From: Caballeronia sp. SBC1
Lineage (GTDB): Bacteria > Pseudomonadota > Gammaproteobacteria > Burkholderiales > Burkholderiaceae
Assembly (NCBI RefSeq): GCF_011493005.1
Contig: NZ_CP049157.1
Coordinates: 1,488,001 to 1,552,000, forward strand
Direction of reading: 5' to 3'
Length of the DNA stretch: 64,000 nucleotides
Both the position numbers and the translations under genes were made by a program. Shown piece after piece: positions 19,258 to 28,257 of this stretch. Within the stretch, counting starts at the first letter, position 1. The number at the start of each line of letters is the position of its first letter. The notes beneath the pieces are model-generated. The model was not told the origin of the DNA, did not search any database, and saw nothing but the letters and a program-made list of their open reading frames with translations.

Positions 19258-19598
19258 TGATTGATCTTCCTTGCGTTGGCCACGGCGCGATAGCGCGCCT
19301 CGGCAATTTCCTTATCCCGCTTGCTCGTTGCCTGGGTCTTCTTCTGAAAGCAGTGCAGGACATATACCGCTTCCTCGAACTTGGCTACATACATCATCCG
19401 GAAAACGCCGCTGCTGTCCCTGATGCGGATTTCCCGAACACCAGCACCCACCTCCCCGAACGGTTTCCAGTCCTCTGGGTCCAGCCGTGACTGAACCTTG
19501 CTTAACTGGAAACCGGCATCCCGGCGTGGCTCAACTGGAAACTCCAATAGGTCGTCGTAGGCTGACCCGACCCAACGAATCTCTTTTTCCGGTGTCAT
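19254..19598 (-). CDS. HigB/Gp49-like RelE-superfamily toxin
   Basis: This 114-residue protein has the phage-derived Gp49-like/HigB pattern, with WVGSAYDDLLEFP, a GVREIRIRDSSGVFRMMYVAKF beta core and LHCFQKKTQATSKRDKEIAEARY at the end. Such toxins are ribosome-dependent mRNA interferases. It is the first gene of the pair, with an AT-rich promoter and palindrome directly upstream. The sequence is intact, so the system may be functional. Confidence 0.82.
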   Translation of the reverse strand: MTPEKEIRWVGSAYDDLLEFPVEPRRDAGFQLSKVQSRLDPEDWKPFGEVGAGVREIRIRDSSGVFRMMYVAKFEEAVYVLHCFQKKTQATSKRDKEIAEARYRAVANARKINQ

Positions 19599-19609
19599 GG
19601 CGACCTTGT

Positions 19610-19625
19610 GTATAATATTTTATAC
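19610..19625. promoter_or_regulatory. Candidate HigBA operator/promoter
   Basis: GTATAA and TTATAC form an inverted repeat with a 4-bp spacer, 12 bp before the toxin start codon. On the minus strand it overlaps TATA-like -10 sequences. The antitoxin helix-turn-helix probably binds here. Confidence 0.5.
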
Positions 19626-19796
19626 CATTTTCACCAAAACTCAAGGGTTTGTCATCGTGGTGTTCTGACGCAGGTCGGGATACCCAAGTAGGGCTTCATA
19701 ACCCCGCCGTGGGCCCGCCGCGGACTATGATAAAAAGGGGATTCACGGCAGGACTGAAGATAACGGTGCGTCGCCGTAATCTAAGCATAATAGAAC

Positions 19797-19804
19797 GTGT
19801 ACCC
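19797..19804 (+). promoter_or_regulatory. GTGTAC variant before the first MarR gene
   Basis: GTGTACCC lies 13 bp upstream of the ATG at 19818. It matches 7 of 8 positions of GTGTACAC, the centre of the two strong sites between nicE and nicC. It is a weak candidate for autoregulation. Confidence 0.35.
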
Positions 19805-19817
19805 TACAATCCTTCCC

Positions 19818-20288
19818 ATGTCCAAAAAGCCATCTCCCTCTCCGGTTGTTGCAGGCAGCGAGGAGTATCACTTCTCCGAGCAGATCGGCCACCTGCTGCG
19901 GCGTGCATACCAGCGCCATGTCGCCATCTTCCAGGCCGCCATACCGGATTCCGACCTGACTGCGGCGCAGTTCGTCACGCTGTGCGCGGTCAAGGAGCGG
20001 CAATCCTGCTCGCTGAACGACATCGTCAAGGCGACAGCAATCGACCAGGCCACCATCCGCGGCGTAGTCGAGCGCTTGAAAGCGCGTTCGCTGATCGTGG
20101 TCTCGCCCGACCCGCTCGACGGCCGCAAGCTGCTGGTGCGCACGACGCCGGAAGGCCTGGCGTTGATCGACCAGACCGTGCCGTTCGCGAAGCAGGTGAG
20201 CGAGCAGACTTATGGGGGATTGAACCCGGCGGAGCGCGTTGCCATCGTGTATCTGTTGCGCAGCATGACGCGGGCGGAAGATGACTGA
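19818..20288 (+). CDS. MarR-family regulator, NicR/BpsR type (copy 1)
   Basis: This 156-residue winged-helix regulator has the pattern of the 6-hydroxynicotinate-responsive NicR/BpsR branch: SEQIGHLLRRAYQRH, an LTAAQFVTLCAV helix and recognition helix AIDQATIRGVVERLKAR. It lies convergent with the molybdenum-subunit gene. A clear paralogue sits at 33980, and the two share most of the N-terminal and recognition-helix residues. ATG at 19818 was preferred over an in-frame GTG at 19797, because the GTG is part of the candidate operator and homology begins after the ATG. It probably represses nic genes until 6-hydroxynicotinate accumulates. Confidence 0.82.
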   Translation: MSKKPSPSPVVAGSEEYHFSEQIGHLLRRAYQRHVAIFQAAIPDSDLTAAQFVTLCAVKERQSCSLNDIVKATAIDQATIRGVVERLKARSLIVVSPDPLDGRKLLVRTTPEGLALIDQTVPFAKQVSEQTYGGLNPAERVAIVYLLRSMTRAEDD

Positions 20289-20295
20289 CCGGGGT

Positions 20296-20323
20296 ACGTG
20301 CCTATCGCTGCATGTAGGCGCGT
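20296..20323. terminator. Hairpin between convergent genes
   Basis: ACG-T-GCCTA and TAGGC-G-CGT form a stem with one T-G pair between the MarR stop codon and the end of the convergent molybdenum-subunit gene. It could stop transcription from both sides. Confidence 0.45.
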
Positions 20324-20343
20324 GCGGGGGCGCCATTAGGCGC

Positions 20344-22614
20344 TCATCGATGCTCGGAGGCCACCAGTGTCGCGGCGGCCTGCAGCGCGGCCCTGACAGC
20401 GTCTGGTGTGAACGGAGGCTCGCGAAAGCGCACGCCGGTTGCATCGAATAACGCATTGGAGATAGCGGGCGCGCCGGGGAGCGAAGCGGACTCGCCGGCA
20501 CCTAGCGGCGGCTCGCCTTGCCGGTCCACCAGCACCACGTCCACCGGCGGCAACTCGGGGAATGTCAGGATTGGATAGCTGCCCCATTCTTTGCTAGCGA
20601 CCAGACCATCAGTAAAGCGCACACGCTCTTTCAGTGTGCGGCTCAGGGTCTGGATCACGTTGCCGTGGATCTGATGGCGTACGCCGTCCGGATTGATCAC
20701 GGTGCCCGTGTCCTGACCAACCGTTACTCGCCTGATGCGGATTTCTCCGCTGACAGTGTCGACTTCCAGATCGACAATCCAAGCCGACCAGGCCGCACCG
20801 AAACCGGGAAAGCGGCTATGCACATACCGTGCATACGCTACGCCGCGCCCTTGAAGCACGCGTTCGCCGGTATTGAGAGCTGGACGGCGTCCGGAACGGG
20901 CTTGCCAACCCGCGCGTTCCGCCACTGCCTCAAGCAACGCCACGGCCCGCTCGTCCTTGAGATGACGCAACCGGAACGCCAGGGGATCGGCGCCGGTCTC
21001 GAATGCGAGTTCATCGATGAATACATCATGGGCGAAGGAGTTCGGCAGTGCCGACACGCCCCTGAACCACGACGCCCTGACCAGCGGCGCCAGGTCGTGG
21101 CAGACAAAACGGCGATGCGCGAAGGTGTAGGGCGTAACCGCGGTCCGGTCGCCCATTTCAAAGACGCGCGGCTCGGCCGGCGTTGCGCACGTGAGCAGAA
21201 GGGCGAGCAGGGGCGCGTCGTTCGACGGATAGCGCGAGGCGAACGTATAACCCAGCGTGTCGCCGCTGCGGGACACGGTGCCGGTTACATCGACGACTTG
21301 CGCCGTGCCCTTGGGCTCCCACTGATGTTCGTCAGCACGTGATAGCTGGACCCGCACCGGCTGGCCCACGGCACGCGAGAGCAGGAGCGCGTCGCCGGCA
21401 ACGTCGTCGGCGCAATTTCGGCCATAGCACCCGGAAGCCTCCATGCGGACGATATCGATATCGGCTTCGTCGCGCTCGACCAGAAGCGACAAGTCGTAGC
21501 GCAAGGTCTGCGGGTTCTGCGTGCCCGACCATACCGTGATGCGTCCGTCCTGATAGTCCGCGAGGGCGCAGGACGGCCCGATCGAGCCATGCATCTGGTA
21601 CGGCCAAACATAGCTGCGTGTCAGCGTGGTCGTTCCGGCCTGTCCCTGCACGCTCTCAACGTCCCCTTCTTCCAGCAGCAGACGCCGCTGGGCGGGAGCC
21701 TGCGATACGGCCTGCGCGGGGTTATCTAGGGACGGCAGCGGCGGCAGCGGGCGCCACCGAACGCGTAGCGCACGCGCTGCGCGGATCGCCTGTTCCTCCC
21801 GCTCGGCCACCACCCCGACGAAGTCGCCGATAACTACCACGCCGCGCACGCCCGGCAGCGTGTCTACCGATGAACGGTCCACGTCGATCAACGTCTTGCC
21901 GACGAACGCTCCGCAATCGTGTCCTGCATACGGCGGCCGCACGACGCGCCCGTGCAGCATGCCGGGCACGCGCATGTCGTGAACGAAGGTCAGGGTGCCC
22001 GTGGCCTTGGCGGGCAGATCGACCCGTGGCGTTGCCCGCCCGACAATCCGGTAAGTCGAGGGGTCTTTTACAGCGACGGATGAGTCAACGGGAAGTGAGA
22101 TTCGTTGCCCCTGGAGCAGCTCGCCAAAGCCAATACGGGTATTGTCCGGGGCGATGACACAACCGTCGTCGGTGGCAAGCTTGGCGGCGTCGATACCCCA
22201 GCGCTGCGCTGCCAGCCCGATCAACACGAGCCGCGCTTGCGCCGCGGCGAACCTGAGCGGCACGGCGGATATCTGGATGGTTGCGCTGGCGATGGTCGGC
22301 CCCTGGTTGGGCACTTGGGCGGAGTCGCCGAGGATCATCTTGACGCGCGGGGCCGGCACGTCGAGTTCTTCCGCCACGATCTGCGCGAGCGACGTGCGGA
22401 TGCCCGTGCCAAGATCGACGTGGCCGTTAAACGCGAGGATGCGGCCATCATCCAGTATCGCGACGAAAATTTCCGGCGAGTCCTGAACGTAGGAAGACCC
22501 GCTGCCCGGTTGACCGGGCGCGGGTTTGACCGGCGCGAGCGGCTGCCTGACGATAGTCAGGCAGCCGCTGCGCGCGAGCAGTTCACCTCGGGTGAGCGCT
22601 GCTGCAGTAGGCAT
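20344..22614 (-). CDS. nicB: Nicotinate dehydrogenase large subunit, catalytic molybdenum part (no cytochrome domain)
   Basis: This 756-residue xanthine-oxidase-family subunit is of the NicB/IorB type. It begins with a molybdopterin region (VDLGTGIRTSLAQIVAEEL), followed by the alpha/beta-hammerhead part (YRIVGRATPRVDLPAK) and the second molybdopterin part (QMHGSIGPSCALAD, WSGTQNP). The catalytic glutamate is in GAGE near the C-terminus. It would hydroxylate nicotinate at C6 to 6-hydroxynicotinate together with the 2Fe-2S protein NicA at 30539. The Pseudomonas putida NicB is much longer because it ends in a multihaem cytochrome part. Here that part is absent and is found instead in the 31095 fusion protein. 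No Tat signal is seen. Confidence 0.85.
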   Translation of the reverse strand: MPTAAALTRGELLARSGCLTIVRQPLAPVKPAPGQPGSGSSYVQDSPEIFVAILDDGRILAFNGHVDLGTGIRTSLAQIVAEELDVPAPRVKMILGDSAQVPNQGPTIASATIQISAVPLRFAAAQARLVLIGLAAQRWGIDAAKLATDDGCVIAPDNTRIGFGELLQGQRISLPVDSSVAVKDPSTYRIVGRATPRVDLPAKATGTLTFVHDMRVPGMLHGRVVRPPYAGHDCGAFVGKTLIDVDRSSVDTLPGVRGVVVIGDFVGVVAEREEQAIRAARALRVRWRPLPPLPSLDNPAQAVSQAPAQRRLLLEEGDVESVQGQAGTTTLTRSYVWPYQMHGSIGPSCALADYQDGRITVWSGTQNPQTLRYDLSLLVERDEADIDIVRMEASGCYGRNCADDVAGDALLLSRAVGQPVRVQLSRADEHQWEPKGTAQVVDVTGTVSRSGDTLGYTFASRYPSNDAPLLALLLTCATPAEPRVFEMGDRTAVTPYTFAHRRFVCHDLAPLVRASWFRGVSALPNSFAHDVFIDELAFETGADPLAFRLRHLKDERAVALLEAVAERAGWQARSGRRPALNTGERVLQGRGVAYARYVHSRFPGFGAAWSAWIVDLEVDTVSGEIRIRRVTVGQDTGTVINPDGVRHQIHGNVIQTLSRTLKERVRFTDGLVASKEWGSYPILTFPELPPVDVVLVDRQGEPPLGAGESASLPGAPAISNALFDATGVRFREPPFTPDAVRAALQAAATLVASEHR

Positions 22615-22686
22615 GACGATTCCTGAAAATGCCGCTTGATTCGACTAGAACGCTTCAATTTCAACGACTAGCCTCAACGCTGCGTT

Positions 22687-24003
22687 TCAACGATTAACAA
22701 TACGCTTGGGCATCGCCAACACCAAGAGGCAACCCGCCAGCATGCAGATGCCGAACGTGATCAGGCCGGCGCTCATGCTGTGGGTCGAGTCCTTCATCCA
22801 GCCCAGCACGTAGGTGCTGGCAAAGCCGCCCAGATTTGCGATCGAGCAAGCGAACGCGATGCCCGCCGCCGCCGCCGTGCCGCGCAGGAACGTGGAGGGC
22901 AGTGCCCAGACCACCGGCATGGCGGCGGCCACGCCGGCATTTGCGATCGACAGCAGGATCACGGTGATCGCCGTGTTGCCGCTGAAGAACGTGCTAGCGA
23001 TCAGGCCAAAAGCTGTGCAGGCGAAAGGTACGACGATATGCCAGCGGCGTTCGCGGTGCTTGTCCGAACTCGCGCCCGTCACCAGCATCATAATCACGGC
23101 CAGCGCATTCGGTATGGCGGTCAGCATGCCGATCTCGAGCGCGCTTTTCACGCCGGAATCGCGAATGATGCTCGGCAGCCAGAAGCTGATTGCATAGGTA
23201 CCGAGCAACACGCACAAATCGATGAGACCCAGCGCCCATACTTTCGGGTCGGTGAACGCATCACGCAGCCGATGACCCTTGCCGTCGTGAGACTCTTGCG
23301 CGAGATCGTGCTTCAGGCGCAGACGTTCGTCGCTATTGAGGAACTTCGCTGACTCCACGGTATTGGGCAGATAGAAAAATACCAGCACGCCAAGCACGAT
23401 TGACGGCAACGCTTCGATCCCGAACAGCCACTGCCATCCTTGCCAGCCATGCATGCCGTCGAAGAAAGTCAGGATCCAGCCCGACAACGGGCCGCCGATC
23501 AGGCTCGACAGCGGCAGTCCCATCATGAAGAGCGCGATGATCTTGCTGCGGCGCGCGTCGGGAAACCAGTTCGTCAGATACAGCAGCACGCCCGGCAGGA
23601 AACCGGCTTCTGCTACGCCCAACATGAAGCGCAGCGTATAGAACTGGCCCGGCGTCTTGACGAACATCGTGAGCCCGGAAAGGATGCCCCACGTGACCAT
23701 GATCCGCGCGATCCAGAGCTTCGCCCCCACCTTCTGCAGGATCAGGTTGCTCGGAACCTCAAAGAGAATATAGCCGACGAAAAAAAGCCCCGCGCCCAAG
23801 CCGTAGACGGTGTCGCTGAAGTGGAGCGCGTCGAGCATCTGCAGCTTCGCCAGACCCACGTTGACGCGGTCCAGGTACGCTGAAAAATAGCAGAGACAGA
23901 AGAACGGGATCAGCCGCCAGGTGAGTTTCTTGTATAGCTCGCGTTCTGCCTGCGCGTCGGTGTGCAGCGTGCCGCGCAAAGTGTCTATCGATGGGGTCGA
24001 CAT
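22687..24003 (-). CDS. nicT: MFS transporter, nicotinate or 6-hydroxynicotinate uptake
   Basis: This 438-residue protein of the anion:cation symporter (ACS) branch of the major facilitator superfamily has about 12 membrane segments. It shows WRLIPFFCLCYFSAYLDRVNVG in helix 1 and the GYILFEVPSNLILQKVG loop. NicT of P. putida belongs to this branch and lies in the nic cluster, so uptake of nicotinate or its hydroxylated form is likely. It sits between the porin and the molybdenum subunit with short gaps, so all three are probably one transcript. Confidence 0.82.
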   Translation of the reverse strand: MSTPSIDTLRGTLHTDAQAERELYKKLTWRLIPFFCLCYFSAYLDRVNVGLAKLQMLDALHFSDTVYGLGAGLFFVGYILFEVPSNLILQKVGAKLWIARIMVTWGILSGLTMFVKTPGQFYTLRFMLGVAEAGFLPGVLLYLTNWFPDARRSKIIALFMMGLPLSSLIGGPLSGWILTFFDGMHGWQGWQWLFGIEALPSIVLGVLVFFYLPNTVESAKFLNSDERLRLKHDLAQESHDGKGHRLRDAFTDPKVWALGLIDLCVLLGTYAISFWLPSIIRDSGVKSALEIGMLTAIPNALAVIMMLVTGASSDKHRERRWHIVVPFACTAFGLIASTFFSGNTAITVILLSIANAGVAAAMPVVWALPSTFLRGTAAAAGIAFACSIANLGGFASTYVLGWMKDSTHSMSAGLITFGICMLAGCLLVLAMPKRIVNR

Positions 24004-24039
24004 GGGAGTCTCCTGGAAAATCGGTGCCGTGAAGAAAGA

Positions 24040-25281
24040 TCAGAACAGGTGGTAGAGGCCGAGCGTTGTCGCGAACTGGCCGGCGGTCGCAGCCGATGCG
24101 CCGAGCGTCAGGTCACCCGCTACGCCGGTCGCCGCAACAATCTGGCCGCGTGCATTCACCGCGTCGCCACTGGCGCGCACATACACCGCCTGCGCATAGA
24201 CGCCGGTTCGCTTCGAGAGCGAGTAGTTCACGCCGCTGGCCCACTGGTTGTAATGCGCGGTGCCGGCTTGGCCCTGCGCGGTGGAGACGTCGTGGCGCGT
24301 GGTGTAGCCATAGGTCGCAAACAGTTGGGTCGCTGGCGTGACGAGGTACTTGAGGTAGGTCGAGTAGTTGTCGAAGACGGCGGAGCCGTCGAATAGCGAG
24401 GTATTCCCCGCGATATAGCGTGTGTTCGTATAAGTCAGGCCCGCCTTCAATCCGCCGATCTGATATTGCGCGGCGACGGCGGCAAACTTTGCGCTTTGCG
24501 CGCTCGCGTAACCCTCATTCACCGATGAGTTGAACACGCTGTCGGCGGTTGCGCTCCAGGTCGTCGGGTCGGCGGTGGTCGAGCGGCGCATGTCCACGTA
24601 GCTTGCTGCAAGTGCAAGCGGTCCTTGCGCATACGAACCACCGACGCTCCATGTCGAGCCCGAAGACATCGTGCCGGGCGTGCCGCCGAATGAATACAGG
24701 CCACCGAAGCGAAAGCCGCCTATCAGCGGGCTGGTGTATTTCAATGCGTTGTCCACGCGCGCGATGGTATCGAGGTGATCAAGGTCGCCGACGTGCACGA
24801 AGCTGCTGCCCATGCCGTAGATCAGGTTGCCGACATACTCGTTGGCCGAGTCGTATTGGCGTCCCAGCGTGACGGTGCCGTATTGCGAATTGGCCAGCCC
24901 CACGAACGCTTGCCGTCCGAACAAGCGGCCGCTGTTTCCCAGCGCGCCGTTAGACGGCGTGAAGCCGTTTTCAAGCGTGAAGATGACTTGATTGCCGCCG
25001 CCCAGATCCTCGGTTCCCTTCAAGCCGAATCGCGATCCCCACACCACGCCGTTTGCCATGCGCGTCACTGAGGAGCCGGCGTAGTTGCCCGCCGCGTTAG
25101 CCGTGGTGCGCACGTTGTTGACATAGGTGACGCCCGAATCAACCGCGCCATAGAGCGTGACTTGCGCATGCGCCGTGCACGGCAATGCCGATACCGCGAG
25201 GACTGCCAACGAAGCTGCTGTGAGTGCTGCGGGCTTGAACAACCGGTTACGTTGATAGGGCAGGCGCGAGAAATGAGTCAT
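24040..25281 (-). CDS. Outer-membrane porin, Burkholderia OmpC-like
   Basis: This 413-residue general porin (Porin_4 family) has a signal peptide ending in CTAHA, then the family-typical mature start QVTLYGAVDSGVTYVNN and a C-terminal strand ending LGLYHLF with terminal phenylalanine, the BAM recognition feature. The start at 25281 gives a normal signal peptide; a longer in-frame frame has no family support. Placed directly before nicT, it probably admits nicotinate through the outer membrane, the role OprD-type NicP has in P. putida. Use of a different porin family here is notable. Confidence 0.85.
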   Translation of the reverse strand: MTHFSRLPYQRNRLFKPAALTAASLAVLAVSALPCTAHAQVTLYGAVDSGVTYVNNVRTTANAAGNYAGSSVTRMANGVVWGSRFGLKGTEDLGGGNQVIFTLENGFTPSNGALGNSGRLFGRQAFVGLANSQYGTVTLGRQYDSANEYVGNLIYGMGSSFVHVGDLDHLDTIARVDNALKYTSPLIGGFRFGGLYSFGGTPGTMSSGSTWSVGGSYAQGPLALAASYVDMRRSTTADPTTWSATADSVFNSSVNEGYASAQSAKFAAVAAQYQIGGLKAGLTYTNTRYIAGNTSLFDGSAVFDNYSTYLKYLVTPATQLFATYGYTTRHDVSTAQGQAGTAHYNQWASGVNYSLSKRTGVYAQAVYVRASGDAVNARGQIVAATGVAGDLTLGASAATAGQFATTLGLYHLF

Positions 25282-25356
25282 TGATTTTTGGTTGTCGATC
25301 GTTGAAGACGTGAGCTGAACGAGGCATGACTTGAGCGCGTTCGGAAGAGCTCGGAG

Positions 25357-25374
25357 CATGTGTCGCGACACATG
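25357..25374. promoter_or_regulatory. 18-bp perfect palindrome before the porin gene
   Basis: CATGTGTCGCGACACATG is a perfect palindrome about 76 bp upstream of the porin start codon, next to an AT-rich promoter-like stretch (25380-25455). It differs from the GTGTACAC sites, so another regulator is implied. Confidence 0.55.
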
Positions 25375-25469
25375 CAAAGTTACGAAACCAAAATCAGAAA
25401 TGCAACGTTTATTTTACAAAAATGCTATATAAATCAATAGCTTATGATTTTTTATATAGACGTGATGAA

Positions 25470-25498
25470 GCGTCCCGCGGGCTGAACCCGGAGGACGC
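25470..25498 (-). terminator. Hairpin between nicF and the porin gene
   Basis: GCGTCC at 25470-25475 pairs with GGACGC at 25493-25498, with further inner CGGG/CCCG pairing. It lies 44 bp past the nicF stop codon and before the porin promoter, separating the two minus-strand units. Confidence 0.5.
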
Positions 25499-25541
25499 TG
25501 GAGTGCTAAACGGAGGTGATTAAAAGCGGACGGTCGAGTGC

Positions 25542-26186
25542 TTAGGCGTGACTTTGTTCTATCGTCGCAAGCGCTTCGTCGAGCGTCATGACAGCGGCAT
25601 ATTTTTGTTGCATGTCGAAGAGATTTGCATCGTGCGGACCGATCGCGCGGTCGCCGACGCAATCGGACACAACCAGCGGACGGAAACCATGCGACATCGC
25701 ATCCACTACGCTTGCGCGCACGCATCCGCTCGTCACCGCACCGGCCACGATCAACGTCTGCACCGCACGCTGGGATAACCACGGCGCGAGTTGCGTGCCG
25801 AAGAACGCGGAAGGCACGGTCTTGCGCACGACCAACTCGCCCGCTGCAGGCGTCAACTCAGGCACGATTGCGCTGTTCGGATGGTCTTCGGTGAGCGTCG
25901 CCATGCCTGGCACTTTCAACGAAAACACGTTGTCGTCGCTGCCGTCTGCCGCGTACACAATGCGGCTATGCGCAACTGGCCAGCCATGCCGGCGCGCGGC
26001 GGCCAGAAGATGCACCGTGCGTTCGATGGCCGCCGCAATGTTGCCGCCGCCGAAGGTCTTGGGGTCCGCAAAGCCGACCACGAAATCGACAATCAGCAAG
26101 CCGATATTGCCTTTCACAGGCAACGGCGTGCCGAATCCCTGTTGTTTGTACACGCCCGATTCGGCGTGGCTCTGGATCTCGCTCAT
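25542..26186 (-). CDS. nicF: Maleamate amidohydrolase
   Basis: This 214-residue isochorismatase-family cysteine hydrolase releases ammonia from maleamate to give maleate. The catalytic residues of the family are visible as D34 (LLIVDFVVGF), K122 (VRKTVPSAFFG) and C155 (GAVTSGCVRAS). It is the last gene of the nicE-nicD-nicX-nicF unit, 27 bp after nicX. Its identity rests on the fold plus the complete nic context. Confidence 0.9.
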   Translation of the reverse strand: MSEIQSHAESGVYKQQGFGTPLPVKGNIGLLIVDFVVGFADPKTFGGGNIAAAIERTVHLLAAARRHGWPVAHSRIVYAADGSDDNVFSLKVPGMATLTEDHPNSAIVPELTPAAGELVVRKTVPSAFFGTQLAPWLSQRAVQTLIVAGAVTSGCVRASVVDAMSHGFRPLVVSDCVGDRAIGPHDANLFDMQQKYAAVMTLDEALATIEQSHA

Positions 26187-26213
26187 TCAGATTGCTCCAA
26201 GGGGGGTCTATAT

Positions 26214-27248
26214 CTATCGGTCCATCACCACGCCATCGCGGACCACGGCAACGCCGTCGAGCATCACGTCGCAATGGCGCAGGGGGATGTCGATGTGACA
26301 CGTGGTCGTGCGCTTGCCGCCTGCTTCATTGTTGGGTCCAAGCGAAAACAGGAAGTTGCCTTCAAACGCGCGTGCATCCATACCGATGGTCGCCTCGCGG
26401 TCATACAGTCCGAGCGTCGACCAGCGTGCGCGAGGCTGCAAACCCCAGCCGATATGTGAGATTGCGTAGCCTTCAGGGTCGTTGAACGAGGCCATGTAGT
26501 CGCTTAGCAAGGCCGCGTCCACACCGCCATCAATGCGCGTGGCGTAACCGTTTTCCACGGTGAGCGTGATCGGATCGTTCACGTACTTTTTCTGCGGCAG
26601 CAAGATGTCGCCGCGATCGATCACGATCTGGCCGCTCGCTTGTCCTTCGTTCGGGAATGTCAGCACAAAACCGCTTGGCCAGTGATCCCAGCGGCCAGGT
26701 TCATCAACAAAACCATACTCGGAGATAGCGGGAAACTCGCCCAGCGGGCACACGAGTTCCGTGCCCGCTTTTGACTTGACGCGCATTTCACGCGACGCCT
26801 TGATCCGCTCGGCCGCTGCGCGCACGCGGGTGCGATCGGCTTCGGTGGGCACTAGCCGCGCGAGCACTTCGGGCGGCTCGACTGCGAGCAGGATCTTCGT
26901 GCCGGTCGCGAGGATCTCGTGCTGCTCGGGCGAGAACAACAAGGTCATCAGGTCGAGCACGAGATCGCTTGCCTTCAACGCAGCAATAGCGGCCAGGTTG
27001 CCGGTGAGAGGCGTGGTGCCAAGATACGCGAGCGAGTCACGGCTCAGCGCCTTTTCGCCGTTCACCGGCAACAGGTCGAGCCGGTTGACGATCGCGCCCA
27101 TGGACTGCGTGGCGATCAGTGCGCTTGAAAGCGTTTGTGGATGCGTGGACGCGCTGGTGAGGATAGTGACGGTCTGGCCGGCCTGCAGCTTCGACAACGT
27201 CAGTACCTGCTTCCACGCGGCGATCATTTCGTAATCGCTGATTGGCAT
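26214..27248 (-). CDS. nicX: 2,5-dihydroxypyridine 5,6-dioxygenase
   Basis: This 344-residue non-haem iron ring-cleavage enzyme converts 2,5-dihydroxypyridine and O2 to N-formylmaleamate. H265 (AISHIGWG), H318 and D320 (TCHIDIPL) fall at positions recalled as the iron ligands of P. putida NicX, which strongly supports the call. The start at 27248 gives the expected length. Longer in-frame starts run into the intergenic spacer with low-complexity S/K residues. It lies 55 bp after nicD. Confidence 0.93.
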   Translation of the reverse strand: MPISDYEMIAAWKQVLTLSKLQAGQTVTILTSASTHPQTLSSALIATQSMGAIVNRLDLLPVNGEKALSRDSLAYLGTTPLTGNLAAIAALKASDLVLDLMTLLFSPEQHEILATGTKILLAVEPPEVLARLVPTEADRTRVRAAAERIKASREMRVKSKAGTELVCPLGEFPAISEYGFVDEPGRWDHWPSGFVLTFPNEGQASGQIVIDRGDILLPQKKYVNDPITLTVENGYATRIDGGVDAALLSDYMASFNDPEGYAISHIGWGLQPRARWSTLGLYDREATIGMDARAFEGNFLFSLGPNNEAGGKRTTTCHIDIPLRHCDVMLDGVAVVRDGVVMDR

Positions 27249-27303
27249 GTTGACTCCTGAAGAATGAGTGTCAGTGTCGGCTCGTCCTGGGCCGTGCTTA
27301 GCT

Positions 27304-28131
27304 TTAGACGAGCTTTGCGCCGAGGAAATCGGCGAAGGCTTCATAGAAGCCGGCTTCGTTGTCCCACGGAATCATGTGGCCGGCGTTCGGCACGCGGGTA
27401 TGCAGTAGTCCCGGGCTAAGCGCTTGCATTTCCTGCACGTCTTCGTCCAGCACGACGTCGCCGCGCGCGGCCGTGATCAGCAGCGAAGGGACGCGAAGCA
27501 GGGGCAGGTCGGCGTGGATGTCGTCGGTATGGAAGCCTTCGAACGACGTCAGCATGCCGCGTTCATCGCAGGTATGCAGCCACTGCGCACGCAGGCGCAA
27601 CTGCTCTTCCGTCCAGGTCGGACAGAAAGCGCGCATGCCTTCGGCGTCAATGCCTTTCAAAGCCAGCCGGATCGAATCGACGTACCACGGCAGCTTCGCC
27701 GGATAGGCGCGGCGGCCCGGTCCCGACACCGGCGGATCGACCAGCACCGTGCGCGCCAGGCCCTTCGGCGCGCTGCGGGCAGCACGGATAGCGATGCGTG
27801 CGCCCATGGAATGGCCAACGAGCGCATAGTGTTCAAGGCCGAGCGCTTCAGCGAGCGCGATGACATCGGCGGCTTGCGCGTCGAGGCTGTAGTCAAGCGT
27901 TGACGATGCTTCGGACAAACCGCGGCCGCGTACGTCGAGCACGTAGGTATCGAACTGGCGGCCAAGCGTTTCGCCGACAAACCCCCACGTGACGGCCGGG
28001 CTGGTAATGCCCGGAATCAGGATCACGGCGGGACGGCCGGCGCGCACGCCCTCGGTGCCGCCGTAGCGTAGGTAATGCTGGCGAATGCCGTTGGCGTGGA
28101 CGTTCGCGCCGTAGAGAAAAGTTGAGGTCAT
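27304..28131 (-). CDS. nicD: N-formylmaleamate deformylase
   Basis: This 275-residue alpha/beta-hydrolase removes formate from N-formylmaleamate, giving maleamate for NicF. The nucleophile is S108 in GHSMGA, and H252 lies in NAGHMIPWD near the C-terminus. The start at 28131 matches the family N-terminus (YGANVHANGIRQHYLRYGG). It is separated from nicE by about 120 bp that contain an 11-bp tandem repeat. Confidence 0.9.
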   Translation of the reverse strand: MTSTFLYGANVHANGIRQHYLRYGGTEGVRAGRPAVILIPGITSPAVTWGFVGETLGRQFDTYVLDVRGRGLSEASSTLDYSLDAQAADVIALAEALGLEHYALVGHSMGARIAIRAARSAPKGLARTVLVDPPVSGPGRRAYPAKLPWYVDSIRLALKGIDAEGMRAFCPTWTEEQLRLRAQWLHTCDERGMLTSFEGFHTDDIHADLPLLRVPSLLITAARGDVVLDEDVQEMQALSPGLLHTRVPNAGHMIPWDNEAGFYEAFADFLGAKLV

Positions 28132-28169
28132 CGCGGAGTCCGTGGATGGATCGAAAGCTAAGCGTCGAA

Positions 28170-28257
28170 AGCGATCAGTAAGCAATCAATGAGCAATCAA
28201 TAAGCAATCAATAAGCAATCAATAAGCAATCAATAAGCAATCAATAAGCAATCAATA
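28170..28257. repeat. 11-bp tandem repeat, eight units
   Basis: The unit AGCAATCAATA repeats seven times at 28181-28257 (the first copy ends in G), preceded by one degenerate copy at 28170-28180. The array lies between nicE and nicD and supplies the nicE stop codon. Copy-number change would alter the nicE-nicD spacing by one helical turn per unit. Confidence 0.95.

Noticed and set aside
28170..28257. CRISPR array
   Set aside because: The repeats are directly adjacent 11-bp units with no spacers and no cas genes nearby.
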